Below, in pieces: positions 36,972-47,037 of a DNA stretch of 64,000 nt. The notes under the pieces were generated by a model. That model was not told where the DNA came from. It searched no databases and saw only the letters and a list, made by a program, of their open reading frames with translations. This DNA comes from Hydrangea macrophylla. Lineage: Eukaryota; Streptophyta; Magnoliopsida; Cornales; Hydrangeaceae. Both the position numbers and the translations under genes were made by a program. How positions within the stretch are numbered: the first letter of the stretch is position 1; each line of letters starts with the position of its first letter. Location: positions 85,183,588 through 85,247,587 of the forward strand of contig CM066987.1 of the NCBI GenBank assembly GCA_033977485.1, read 5' to 3'.

Positions 36972-37575
36972 TCCTGCTTATATTTTTGCTTTCTTTTGAG
37001 AGGATTCTTTTATTGTACATATTTGGGTGGATGACTGTATAAATATACAAATATGCTTTATTTTGATGGCTGCTTCCTTTTATTATGCTTTCTGCTTTAT
37101 TCACCGTATGTATGACCATAGCTTGGTCCAAATTTTGCCGTATGTGGGACCATGGCTTGGTCCCGATTTTATTTCTATCTTTGAATGCTTCTGCTTCTTT
37201 TACTTATTTGATATATACAAATGAATGAAATGAATGAATGAATGTATGAATTTGCACGTGCTGCATGATGCGCACGTTTTATTGCTTCTTAATTAATTTT
37301 CTGTTTGCAGGTGGGCTGATCGTGTTACAAACAGATTCTGGCCAATGAAAAACTCAGAAAGGCACTCGGTTAAGCCTCCACGGCACTCAACGAATGCCGC
37401 AACGGCAGTCAGTGAATGCCGTGCGGCACTCACGAACTGCCGCGCGGCACTTCATGGAGTGCCGCTGTACTTTATCGAGTGCCGCGATCTAGTGGGCAGC
37501 TCTTTTTCCCTACTTATACCCCTCCTCTTCTAACACTCCGCAAAACATCTCTCTCTCTTTCCACCCTCCTTTCAA
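36972..37575 (+). promoter_or_regulatory. Intergenic region with GC-rich hairpin cluster
   Basis: 3' flank of the PMD gene, then an AATG microsatellite (about 37220-37247). A GC-rich cluster at 37358-37488 (CTGCCGCGCGGCACTT, and a GGCACTT...GAGTGCC-like hairpin) follows, then a TATA-like TACTTATACC at 37511-37520, 56 bp before the next ATG. The layout, cluster then TATA then gene, repeats that of the LTRs in mirror orientation. Confidence 0.6.
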
Positions 37576-38667
37576 ATGGCCCCCATTAGCTCCCAAACTC
37601 TCTTCCCATGGATGGATACCCTCTCAGGTATTGAGAGGCTCAATTTTGAATGCTTCAGATTGAATGATCTCTTCTCTTTCCGGCACATGAGCTTGAACGA
37701 GGGCTTACTGCGAGCTGCTATTCAGTGTTGGGACCCTGCTCTCAACGTCTTTCGTTTCGGCTTTCAGGAGATTTGTCCTTTGTTCGAGGAATTTAGCGCT
37801 ATTCTCCACACTGATCCTTTTGCTGAACTGGCGGTTCCTCAGATTCAAGTTGGGTATGTCCGCGACTTGGCCACTCTTCTCCACATATCTCGAAATGCGG
37901 CAAGTTCTTTTGTTCATGATGGGCAGATCGACTTCGAACGCCTTTCTTCCGTTTATGCTCCTATAGGGGACCCTTATGATGGTGAGCATCAGATCATCCG
38001 GCGTAGTGCCTTGTCGGTTGCTATGCTCTCTTACTTTCTCTTCCAGTCATCTTCCGACATTCTCATATCCATCGCCTGCGGTTTGCGGGAGATGAAGAGT
38101 GCTGTTATGCTAGTCCTTGGTGAAACTCTGATCGGGCTGGGCCATGCTCATGCTACTGGGGTTATGTTATCTGCCGGGGCACCTTTTGTTCTGCAAGTTT
38201 GGCTCATGGAGCGCCTTGATCTCTTCATTCACCCCTCGCATCTTCGTGGGCCGTTTTCTTATGATCGCATGGAAATCCATTGCTTATTCCAATCTGCCGA
38301 TGCATGGCTCGGTTGGCTCCAAGGCCTCTCTTCTGGTGACATTTGCTGGATCTGCCCTCAGTGGACTCATCGTTCTGTTGCTGTACGCCTCCCTGGGCGT
38401 CCTGGCATCTGGCTGCCGGGTTTAAACGCTACGACTTTCTACATTCCTGACCGAGTTGTCCGTCAGTTCGGACTTTTGCAAGATACTACTGAATCTGTGG
38501 CTGCTGATTTCACCAGGGGTTCTACTCTGCGTCCTCCCATTGTGAAGGCTTTCATAGAGGCTTGGTCGAGTAGGATGGCTGCTCCGTGCTCGAGGGTCCC
38601 TGCTTCGATTGTGCCCACTGCCCAGTATCTTCTGGAGATCCAGGCCTTGGTTGTGAGACAGACTTGA
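37576..38667 (+). CDS. Second antisense gene of Tat-B, PMD/DUF7745-like
   Basis: Uninterrupted 363-codon frame from ATG at 37576 to TGA at 38667, codon-biased and richer in G+C than its flanks. The start is supported by an 'aaATGGCC' context and an upstream TATA-like box. Residues about 30-80 (FRLNDLFSFRHMSLNEGLL, QCWDPALNVFRFG, EICPLFEEFSAIL) resemble a family annotated in plants as DUF7745 and related to the plant mobile domain ('W-D-P ... F-x-F ... E-x-x-P-x-x-E-E'). A later IPDRVVRQFGLLQ segment also fits. No catalytic motif, signal peptide or membrane span is visible. It is transcribed toward the pol stop at 39200, leaving 530 bp between the convergent genes. The family call is from memory; the biochemical function is unknown. 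Confidence 0.78.
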   Translation: MAPISSQTLFPWMDTLSGIERLNFECFRLNDLFSFRHMSLNEGLLRAAIQCWDPALNVFRFGFQEICPLFEEFSAILHTDPFAELAVPQIQVGYVRDLATLLHISRNAASSFVHDGQIDFERLSSVYAPIGDPYDGEHQIIRRSALSVAMLSYFLFQSSSDILISIACGLREMKSAVMLVLGETLIGLGHAHATGVMLSAGAPFVLQVWLMERLDLFIHPSHLRGPFSYDRMEIHCLFQSADAWLGWLQGLSSGDICWICPQWTHRSVAVRLPGRPGIWLPGLNATTFYIPDRVVRQFGLLQDTTESVAADFTRGSTLRPPIVKAFIEAWSSRMAAPCSRVPASIVPTAQYLLEIQALVVRQT

Positions 38668-39199
38668 TGAGACACGTGCATAATAAAACAGACGAAAACA
38701 GAGAAAAGTTGTCCCTTTCACAAAACTTTCTGACGGACCCTGCCTACTCTTTTACGCTTTTCGAATGTGATTGACTGATGTTGTTATCTTTAGGGAAATT
38801 TCTAGCATGTTTAATCAAAGCGCTCAACCTTTCGATTAATCTTTTATGAAGAATTCTCCTTTTAATGTTTTTATTCGGCTCCGTACTTCGCTTTTGTTTT
38901 CCACTCATCCTTTTCCATGAATTCTTATTTGTTTCTTTATAGTACTTATTCTGACAGCCAGGTGACCTGAAGGATGGTTTTATTTCTGGGTTCTTCGGCT
39001 AGCAAACGAAGTTTGCCCCTGGTTTTAGGGCTTCGAAGTGATTCCGGGCAAACGCCAGTTTGCCCCTAGTTTAGCACCTTTTTTTTTTTTTTTTTTTTTT
39101 TTTTGAAATGACCGAACCAAGTTGGTTGCCTACGTATCCCCTAGCGGGAATCAGGTCAAGCGTAGTTCATCAAGGTAGGAGGCTTTGAAAGAAATGGTT
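38668..39199. other. Convergent 3' flanks of antisense gene and pol
   Basis: Noncoding. Contains a 'tttgcccct' repeat pair (39010-39070), a T run of about 28 (39077-39104) and one CTACGTATCC/ACGTAGTTC dyad (39129-39170). The poly-T on the plus strand would be poly-A in pol-sense RNA. Confidence 0.75.
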
Positions 39200-42100
39200 T
39201 CAAGCAAAGTATTTCTTGAGGCGATCGAGGTTAATTGGCTGTTTAAATTCAACCCCGTCCAGGTCCATGAGATAAGCCACTCCTCCCGAAAGGAGGGTCT
39301 TAATGATGTATGGTCCGACCCAGTTGGGTTTGAATTTTCCTCTGGGGTCATAAACGGGCACTTTTAGTTCTTTGAGGACCAGGTCACCCTCAGCAAGCTT
39401 CCTTGGGCGGACCTTTTTGTTGAAAGCACGAGCTATCCTCTTCTGGTATCCCCGAGTATGGTTTATTGCGGTCAACCTCTTTTCATCAAGCAGCATCAAT
39501 TCCTCATATCTTCCTTGTATCCATTCTGACTCCGTCACTTCACATTCTGTCAAGACTCTGAGAGAGGGTATTTCCACCTCGACTGGAAGGACTGCTTCCA
39601 TCCCGTAGACCAACGAGTATGGCGTAGCGCCCGTTGAAGTCCTTACTGACGTCCGGTACCCCCATAAGGCAAATGGCAGCTTCTCATGCCAATCCTTATA
39701 TGTATCTGTCGTCTTCCCCAAGATTGCTTTAACATTCTTATTCGCTGCCTCTACTGCTCCATTCGTCTGGGGCCTATACGGGGATGACTGATGGCGAGTG
39801 ATTTTATATTTCTCTAAGAGCGGGATAACTTCCCCCTGGAAATGGCTACCATGATCGGAGATAAACTCGTTCGGGACTCCATATCTGCAGATTATGTTCT
39901 TCTCAATGAAACTCACCACATCTTTGGCTTTCAAGGTCGCATACGAGGCTGCTTCTACCCATTTTGTGAAATAATCGATCGCCACGATTATATACCGGTG
40001 CCCATTGGAAGCCTTTGGGACTATCTCACCAATGATATCAATCCCCCATACAGAAAATGGCCAAGGGGTGGTCATGCTATAGAGGTGCGACGGTGGGGTG
40101 TGCATCAAATTTGCATGGATCTGACACTTGTGACACCTTCTAACATATTCACAACAGTCTTTGTCCAAGGTCGTCCAATAGTACCCTTGTCGGATGATCT
40201 TCTTTGCCAGCATGTGCCCGTTCATATGGGGCCCGCATACTCCCTCATGTATTTCCTCCATCATTCTCTTAGCTTCCCTCCCATATAAACACTCCAAATT
40301 ATACCCGGTATAGGACTTCTTCCATAGTTTATCTGCGTAGATCACGAATTGAGCGGCAAATCGTCGTATCGCCTTCTTGTCCTTTTCTGAGGCTCCTTTG
40401 GGGTATTCTCCTTCTTTAATGAGCTTCCATACGTCCACATACCAAGGCATTTCATCTTCTCTCTCTATGGCTGCGATCATCTCAAATGACGGTTGATTCC
40501 TTACTTCTATGGACAGCGGAATCATGACAATTTTGGAAGGGATTTGGATCATCGAGGCTAAGGTAGCCAGAGAATCGGCTAGTTGGTTTTCTTCACGAGG
40601 GAGGTAGTAGAAGGAAATCTTTTGGAATTGCGCTTTCAGACTTTCTAGATAGTCATGGTAAGGTCTCAACTTCTCATGTTTTACCCTCCAATCTCCTCGG
40701 ACCTGGGATATGATCAAGTTGGAATCTCCGAAGACATCAACCCGTCCGACTTTCAAAGCCAAGGCCGCTTCCATTCCAATTATGCAGGCTTCGTACTCTG
40801 CGGTATTGTTGGTTGAGTCGTATTTAAGTTTGACAGCCAATGGGGTAGGGACCCCGTCTGGTGCCATGAGAATGATTCCGACCCCGTAACCTAACTGGTT
40901 GGCTGCTCCATCAAAGTACATTTTCCACAACTCTTCCTTCACTTCCATTATTCCCTCATCTGGGAACTTGAAGTCTCCCTTATCCTCAGATTCTACAGCG
41001 AGGTCGGCTAGAAATTCGGCGACGGCCCTTCCTTTTACAGACTTGGAGGTGACATATCTGATATCGAACTCAGCCAGCATCATGGTCCAACGGGAAATCC
41101 TACTGGTCAAGACGGGTTTTTTGAATAGGTATTTTAACGGGTCCATCCGGGAAATTAGGATCACGGGGAAGGCTAACATATAGTGGCGGAGGCGACGGGT
41201 ACACCAAACCAAGGCCCAACAGGCCTTCTCCAAGGGCGAATACTTTAACTCATATCCGACCATTCTCTTACTCAGGTAGTAAATGGCTTTCTCCGCGTGC
41301 CCTTCCTCTCCTTCTTGGGCCAACATACATCCCATTGAATCCTCGGATACAGAAAGATAAAGTAACAGGGGTCTCCCAGGTGAAGGTGGTGACAAGACAG
41401 GTGGGTTCTGGAGGTAGGCTTTGATTTTGTCGAAGGCCTGTTGACACGGGGCATCCCATTTGAATCTCTCTCCCTTTCTGAGTAGTTTAAAAAGTGGGTC
41501 GCAGGTCAAGGTGAGTTTGGAAATGAAGCGGCTGATGAACTGTATTCTCCCCAAGAATCCCCTCAGTTCTTTCTCGTTTTTTGGTGGCTGCATTTCGGTT
41601 ATTGCTTTTATCTTGGTAGGATCCACCTCTATTCCCCTCTGAGTAATAAGGAAACCTAATAACTTCCCGGTGGTGACTCCGAATGTTCACTTTTGCGGGT
41701 TTAGCCTCATTTTGAACTCCCTCAATCTCTCAAAGAATTTTCTCAAAGCCTCAAGGTGCCCTCCCCTCTTTTTGGATTTCACAATCATATCATCTACATA
41801 CACCTCCACCTCCTTGTGGATCATATCGTGTAGCAAAGTGGTGGCAGCCCTTTGATAGGTTGCACCTGCATTCTTAAGTCCGAATGGCATGACCCTATAG
41901 CAATATGTCCCCCATGGAGTGATGAAAGTGGTTTTCTCCCTATCCTCGGGCGCCATGAGGATTTGGTTATATCCAGAGAATCCATCCATGAAAGATAGAA
42001 GCTCGTGCCCTGCAGTGTTGTCCACCAACACATCGATGTGGGGCAACGGGAAATCATCCTTAGGGCTTGCCTTGTTTAAATCTCGAAAATCAATGCAAAC

Positions 42101-42643
42101 CCTAACACGACCATCTTTTTTTGGGACAGGTACAATGTTGGCAATCCACTCAGGGTACTCGGTGACCATCAAGAATCCAGCTTTTAATTGCTTTTCAACT
42201 TCCTCTTTCACTTTAAGTGCCCATTCGGGCCTCATTCGCCTCAACTTTTGTTTTACGAGTTTCGAATTAGGAAAGAGGGGGATGTGGTGTTGGACTATTT
42301 TTGGATCGATACCTGGCATATCATTATAAGACCATGCAAAAACATCTTTGAATTCATTTAATAGACTGATTAGTTCTTTGCTTTCTTTATTGCTAAGTGT
42401 AGAGCCGACGAAGACATTTTGAGGATTGTTCTCATTTCCAAGATTAATTGTTAGGGTGTCCTCAATGATTTTACATGCAGATTCTTTTTCTTTTTCAATT
42501 AGTTTTTGCAGTTCAATAGGTATTTCATGATCATCACATTCATCACATTCATTAAGCGCGTTCGAGTAGGCAGAATCAGTCATACTTTCATTGATTTTCT
42601 TTGGAGTGATTACAACGGACATAGAAATTGAAAGACGCCTCAT
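39200..42643 (-). CDS. Tat-B pol (RT, two RNase H domains, integrase) with one internal stop
   Basis: One frame of about 1147 codons, same frame as gag-pro, broken only by TGA at 41687-41689, where related sequence has a cysteine codon (…LNPQK-stop-TFGVT). RT carries IDFRDLNKASP, FMDGFSGYNQ and YVDD (near 41800). The native RNase H (LLLYLSVSEDSMGCML) has lost its first Asp. It is followed by a second RNase H of the Tat type (MYFDGAANQ, NNTAEYEACI, VFGDSNLII, ENQLADSLA; about 40950-40560). The integrase has HMNGH...CHKC, then catalytic Asp in WGIDIIG, Asp in ISDHGSHF and Glu in GAVEAANKN. No chromodomain. It makes and integrates cDNA in the virus-like particle and nucleus. The GTG at 41626 is not a real start. 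If the TGA is genuine, this copy is dead or needs readthrough. Confidence 0.9.
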
Positions 42644-45600
42644 TTAGGCCATTACAGACTCTGGGTGTGGGGGGAACCTATCACTAGACTCAAAAACCCA
42701 CTCTTTCTTGTGCTCTCCTCCCAGGCCAGTAATAAAGTATTCTTCCGGACCCCCTGTCTTGGTCATTTTCTCCATCTCTTCTTCCTCAGCCTTTTCTTCC
42801 TCACCTTCTTCACTTTCGGCGGCTTCCTCCACTATGCCCTCGACGTATTCACCTTTGGTCTTCCAGGGATCCTCCTTCACGACTTCTGCGTTTCCTTCGC
42901 CTAACAGATCTTTCATGACAGAACCGTCCAGCATACCAACCCAGTCCTTGGCAGCAACAGATTTTTCAGGTACTTGCAAAAATGGGTCTTTGTACCCAGA
43001 AAATTCATGGGAGAAGAAGATCTCGAACCCCGGCTTCATGCATTTGTCTTTTTGGTCCATCCATGGTTCTGGGAAACCACAGAATGGGAAATCCTCTCCT
43101 TCCTTCACAAAATACCCGTTGAGGGTCTTCAAGTAAGGATCCAGCGGTGCGTTGACGGCCTTCTTCTTGGTTCTCAGCTCCTTCTTTGTTGGTTGATACC
43201 CGAGACCGTGAGTGTGAGTTTGAGTAGGGATTCTTGGGGCCTCCGGCAGGCCTTGAAGGTTCTTCCCCAACCCCAATCCTGGAAAGAAACCCATCTTCTT
43301 CATGATTCCGGCGACGACTGGACTAGCATATTGATCAAAATGGGGCGGTAGGGACTCTCCCGACTTTCCTTCTTCTATCGCGCCGATGAACTCGAATCCT
43401 CCCATTTTTGCTTCTTCTTCTTGTAGCTGTAGCTCTAGGACCGGTGCGCTTGACGATGCTTCAGATGATCGAACCCAACTGTCTCCGAGGATATCACAGA
43501 CTTTGTTTTCCCAGACATACTGAACTTTTTGATGAATCGTCGATGGGATAGCGCCCAAACTGTCCAACCAAGGTCTTCCCAGCAGCAGATTGAAAGAAGC
43601 GGGGATATCGATGATTTGGAACTCAGCTTCCTTGTCCATTGATCTGATAGCAAGGTTAAGAAAGATGATGCCCATGACTGTCCTTTGGGTGTTATCATAT
43701 GCCCGGACCTTTTGTTGAGACGGCACAAAAGAAGATTCATCCAAGCCCATTCGTTTGGCTGTGCGGAAAGGACACACATTAAGAGCAGACCCGTTGTCAA
43801 CGAGACAAGCGGGTACGGTGTTCCCCAAACATTCAACAGTGATGTACAAAGGCTTATTGAGCATGGGCCCTCCCGGTGGTAAGTCATTTGATGAGAAAGC
43901 AATAGCCAAAGTCGGGATTTTATTGATCAGCCCTACAAGGTCTTCCGGGGTGGTGTCGATAGACACGTCAGACTGATTAAGGGCGTCTAGGTCCGCCTGC
44001 CTATGACGTTTGGAGGCAACCAGCAATCCCCAAACAGTAATGTTAGCCTGAGTCTTCTTCATCTGCTTGAGGACTCTATCCTCTTCTTCTTCCTCGTTCA
44101 TCTTTCCTTTCCCTTTCTCCAGCTCCCTCCCCGGGTGATCTTCTTCTAATTCATGTGGCTTGAAGTGCCTACCAGACCGAGTCAAGTGGTCAATTTCTTC
44201 TTTTGCCCAGATATCGTCGGTTTCTGAAACGGTCTTTGGGCCCTCTTCTACCTCTTCGTCGCTTTGGTACCATAGATCATCTTCCCCTACCAGGCCTATG
44301 TTCCGATCATTGCTTTCTTGGACCCACCAATCTGACTGCTCCGTTGCTTCATTCTCCCATATCCCTGGCTGGCTTCCAATCATACAGATTTCCAGATTTT
44401 CTGGTAACTGATAGAACTTCCTTGGTTCCCCGACCTTGGTGATTAGCTTGGACGGATCGAATGTCACTTCTTCTACTCCCAAGAAGTAAAGACCCCGCGG
44501 CGGCGGTACGGCACGATGGTTTGGCAGTGGATTCTTGGTGACATTGGGAGCCTTGACAGGTGGCTCGGATATCACTTTGTTGTCAATGAGGTCCTGTATG
44601 TCATGCCTTAACCTCATGCACCGATCGGTCGAGTGGCCCTTTTGTTGGTGATATTTGCAGTAGAGATCTCCTTTGAAGTACGGCGGGAGTGGACTCGGCG
44701 GGGGTCGAGGTTCCAGCTGGCGGAGATGCCCTTTTGCTAACAGCCTGTCGAGGGCGGTTGATAATGATACTCCCAAATCTGAAAACTTCCTCATTGGCTT
44801 GTCTTCCCCTCCCCTTGGATGACTTCTGGTGATATCGAATTTCTTCTCCGGCTCGCTAAGCGCATTGACATCGGTGGGGCCAGAGTGACCCCCCGAATGC
44901 CCTCCATTCGACCCATAACTAGGCCTTCGATATCGGTTCTGTGGTTCTTCCTTCTTGATTGTTTCTTCTTGGATTGCATCTTCGATTCTCGTCCCTACAT
45001 CGAATACCTCAGCAAAGGTATTGATTGACTGGAATCTCATCTTCTCCTGATAAACTGGCTGTAGATTTTTCATCAACATTCGGATTTGGTCCTTCTCGGA
45101 CGGCCTTTGTACCATTTTCGCAGCTTTTCCTCTCCAACGGCTTAAGTACTCAGCAAATGATTCTTTGTTCCCCTGCCTGGTTGTTTCCAAATCTCGGACA
45201 GTAACATCCAAGTCCTGATTGTATTCGTACTGTGCCACAAATGCCTTAATCATCTCTTCCCATACTCTGGTTTTGCTTGGTTCGAGAGTAAGGTACCACG
45301 ATAGGGCAGCTCCCGTTAAGGTTTGTTGAAACAGGACAGCCATCATGGTAGTGCTCAACCCACTAGGCTGAAAAGCTCCTATGCACATTCGGACATGACT
45401 GCGGGGGTTGCCTGTGCCATCAAATTTATCAAAGACGGGCATTTTAAAACCGGCCGGCAGCGTCTCATGGACTCCGTCGTACAACCCTTCCAATTCCAAC
45501 AGATAGGTATCCACCCCTTGCGCTTTGCGCATTACCCTCTCTAATTTTTCTATCTTCTCGGTCAGCAGCTTCTCCTTCTCATCTTTTTCCCTGTCTCTGT

Positions 45601-45859
45601 TGGCTCTCAGTGCATCATTCCAATGTGCCTCTTGGTCGTCGAACCAATCTCCGTCTCCTCCTCCCATAGGCGGGTCTATAATGGGTGGAATTACATGCGG
45701 CGGCAGTCGGCGATTCAGCTCCTCTATCATTCCCATCATTCGGTTCATGTTTTCAGCCTGTCTTCGCATCTGTTCTGCCTGCTGCTCAACTAGTACCCTC
45801 AGCCCGGTCATCTCTTCATTGTTTCTCTCTTCAGCCATGTCGACGTATCCTCTTCTCAC
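42644..45859 (-). CDS. Tat-B Gag-protease polyprotein with G-patch-like segment
   Basis: 1071 codons with no break. ATG is at 45859; a second ATG seven codons later (MAEERNNEE) may be the true start. Order: coiled-coil-like N terminus; capsid-type region (KFDGTGNPRSH, LTGAALSWYL, QGNKESFAEYLSRW) about residues 140-260; atypical zinc knuckle YCKYHQQKGHSTDRC near residue 405; acidic linker; retropepsin with CLVDNGSALNVCP (Asp about 688; DNG instead of the usual DSG/DTG) and FNLLLGRPWL. A G-patch-like stretch (IMKKMGFFPGLGLGKNLQG) follows near residues 850-870, then a Glu-rich tail. Gag packages RNA and the protease cleaves the polyprotein. It ends TAA at 42646-42644, immediately followed by ATG in the same frame as pol. 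Confidence 0.92.
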   Translation of the reverse strand: MRRGYVDMAEERNNEEMTGLRVLVEQQAEQMRRQAENMNRMMGMIEELNRRLPPHVIPPIIDPPMGGGDGDWFDDQEAHWNDALRANRDREKDEKEKLLTEKIEKLERVMRKAQGVDTYLLELEGLYDGVHETLPAGFKMPVFDKFDGTGNPRSHVRMCIGAFQPSGLSTTMMAVLFQQTLTGAALSWYLTLEPSKTRVWEEMIKAFVAQYEYNQDLDVTVRDLETTRQGNKESFAEYLSRWRGKAAKMVQRPSEKDQIRMLMKNLQPVYQEKMRFQSINTFAEVFDVGTRIEDAIQEETIKKEEPQNRYRRPSYGSNGGHSGGHSGPTDVNALSEPEKKFDITRSHPRGGEDKPMRKFSDLGVSLSTALDRLLAKGHLRQLEPRPPPSPLPPYFKGDLYCKYHQQKGHSTDRCMRLRHDIQDLIDNKVISEPPVKAPNVTKNPLPNHRAVPPPRGLYFLGVEEVTFDPSKLITKVGEPRKFYQLPENLEICMIGSQPGIWENEATEQSDWWVQESNDRNIGLVGEDDLWYQSDEEVEEGPKTVSETDDIWAKEEIDHLTRSGRHFKPHELEEDHPGRELEKGKGKMNEEEEEDRVLKQMKKTQANITVWGLLVASKRHRQADLDALNQSDVSIDTTPEDLVGLINKIPTLAIAFSSNDLPPGGPMLNKPLYITVECLGNTVPACLVDNGSALNVCPFRTAKRMGLDESSFVPSQQKVRAYDNTQRTVMGIIFLNLAIRSMDKEAEFQIIDIPASFNLLLGRPWLDSLGAIPSTIHQKVQYVWENKVCDILGDSWVRSSEASSSAPVLELQLQEEEAKMGGFEFIGAIEEGKSGESLPPHFDQYASPVVAGIMKKMGFFPGLGLGKNLQGLPEAPRIPTQTHTHGLGYQPTKKELRTKKKAVNAPLDPYLKTLNGYFVKEGEDFPFCGFPEPWMDQKDKCMKPGFEIFFSHEFSGYKDPFLQVPEKSVAAKDWVGMLDGSVMKDLLGEGNAEVVKEDPWKTKGEYVEGIVEEAAESEEGEEEKAEEEEMEKMTKTGGPEEYFITGLGGEHKKEWVFESSDRFPPHPESVMA

Positions 45860-46984
45860 TAACCTTGCTGTAGGACCTCTAAACCACCCTTGGTTTGCTA
45901 TTTTTGCTCCTACAATAAATTTTGGAAATTTCTTTTTAGAAAAACCTTTTTATCTTTATCTTAGCAAAACCTTTATTTTGAAAGTCATGCGGATGCAATG
46001 CATGTGTGTGTGTGTGCCTACTCTATATGCAAAAGGAAGGAAAATTCTAGTCCTAACACATAAAGCACATAATCACATAGAATCCTTACCCATGTCAAGT
46101 ACGATGATTTCTCCATTCATTGCGATCCTCTTTACCCTTCGATTTTAGCGTTTTCGAAATTTATTCGAAAAGCATTTCTGATGAATTCTTTTAGAAAACA
46201 ATTTTCAAAAATTTTGGATCGCGCTTTTCAAAAAAGTGATTGGTTTGAAACTCTTGTTTTGGAAAGTACCTTAGCGGATGAATAACCTTGGTTTGGCTTT
46301 TAATCAAAAAGGTGAACTGCCAGAATTTTTGGAAAAGTGAAAAAAAACTTTGGAATAGAGATGGCAAAATCTGTTTATTTTCAAAGATGGATTTAAAATT
46401 CTTTTGGGTAGAAGGATCACATGACAGGATTATCACCGTACTTTCCATGAATTTGGATGCATACAAGGTCAATGATGCTTAACTAAACATGATATAGGAA
46501 GTATAATCTTATAATCAAGATTCGGCATGTCCTCCAAATGTCGTGTAACACGTGGAGAAATTGCTAAAAGGTGATTAAAAGATTATTCATCTTTCATCAA
46601 GCAAGTATCGTCATCATCTCAAGTAATCCCTTCTGGGCATACAAAACTTCCTAGCACATAACCCTAATCAAGAATTGATTTCCTAAATTTGATAGGTTCT
46701 ATAGAAACTACTATGCAAAGGCTGGGTTTTGGTCAAATAAGGGACCCTTGACACACACCCGATAGGATGCTTCATATACCAAAACATGGTACGAGATCAA
46801 GGGTGATCACACAGTCCCATGATGACTTGACCGACCGGGTTGCCCCGAGCCTTCAAGGTCATAGTTCCGTGCAATCGACTGGCTGGACATGCAAGTGAAA
46901 TGCAACAGGCACACAAAGATTAATTAATTTGATTAAAAGGACATTTTTCAAGTCTAATCCTCAAGCGAACCCAAAATCAGAATT
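45860..46984 (-). other. Tat-B leader
   Basis: AT-rich, aligning with the Tat-A leader. No coding frame of note. Holds the sequence between primer site and gag where packaging signals are expected. Confidence 0.75.
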
Positions 46985-47034
46985 CTGGTCTGCGAAACCA
47001 GAGATTCTGGGTTCGATCCCCAGCAGAGTCGCCA
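46985..47034 (-). other. Extended primer-binding site, tRNA 27-76 copy
   Basis: Plus strand contains exactly 50 nt that fold as a tRNA 3' part: 17-nt anticodon arm (stem CTGGT/ACCAG, loop CTGCGAA), 5-nt variable loop, 17-nt T arm (loop TTCGATC), 7-nt acceptor strand, discriminator G, CCA. The 18-nt core in element sense is TGGCGACTCTGCTGGGGA, the type assigned to tRNA-Arg in Tat/Ogre elements. The anticodon formally reads GCG (Arg box). It lies three bases inside the 5' LTR. Confidence 0.9.
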
Positions 47035-47037
47035 GAT

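Noticed and set aside
41624..41626. Start codon of a separate RT-integrase gene
   Set aside because: The codon is GTG inside a continuous pol frame; the apparent start is created by the TGA at 41687-41689.
42665..46148. Plus-strand frames of 60-207 codons opposite gag-pro
   Set aside because: They are complementary-strand shadows of a strongly supported 1071-codon frame and show no domain or splice logic.
46985..47034. A tRNA gene
   Set aside because: Only positions 27-76 are present, with a CCA end; no D arm or 5' acceptor strand. It is a primer-site copy.
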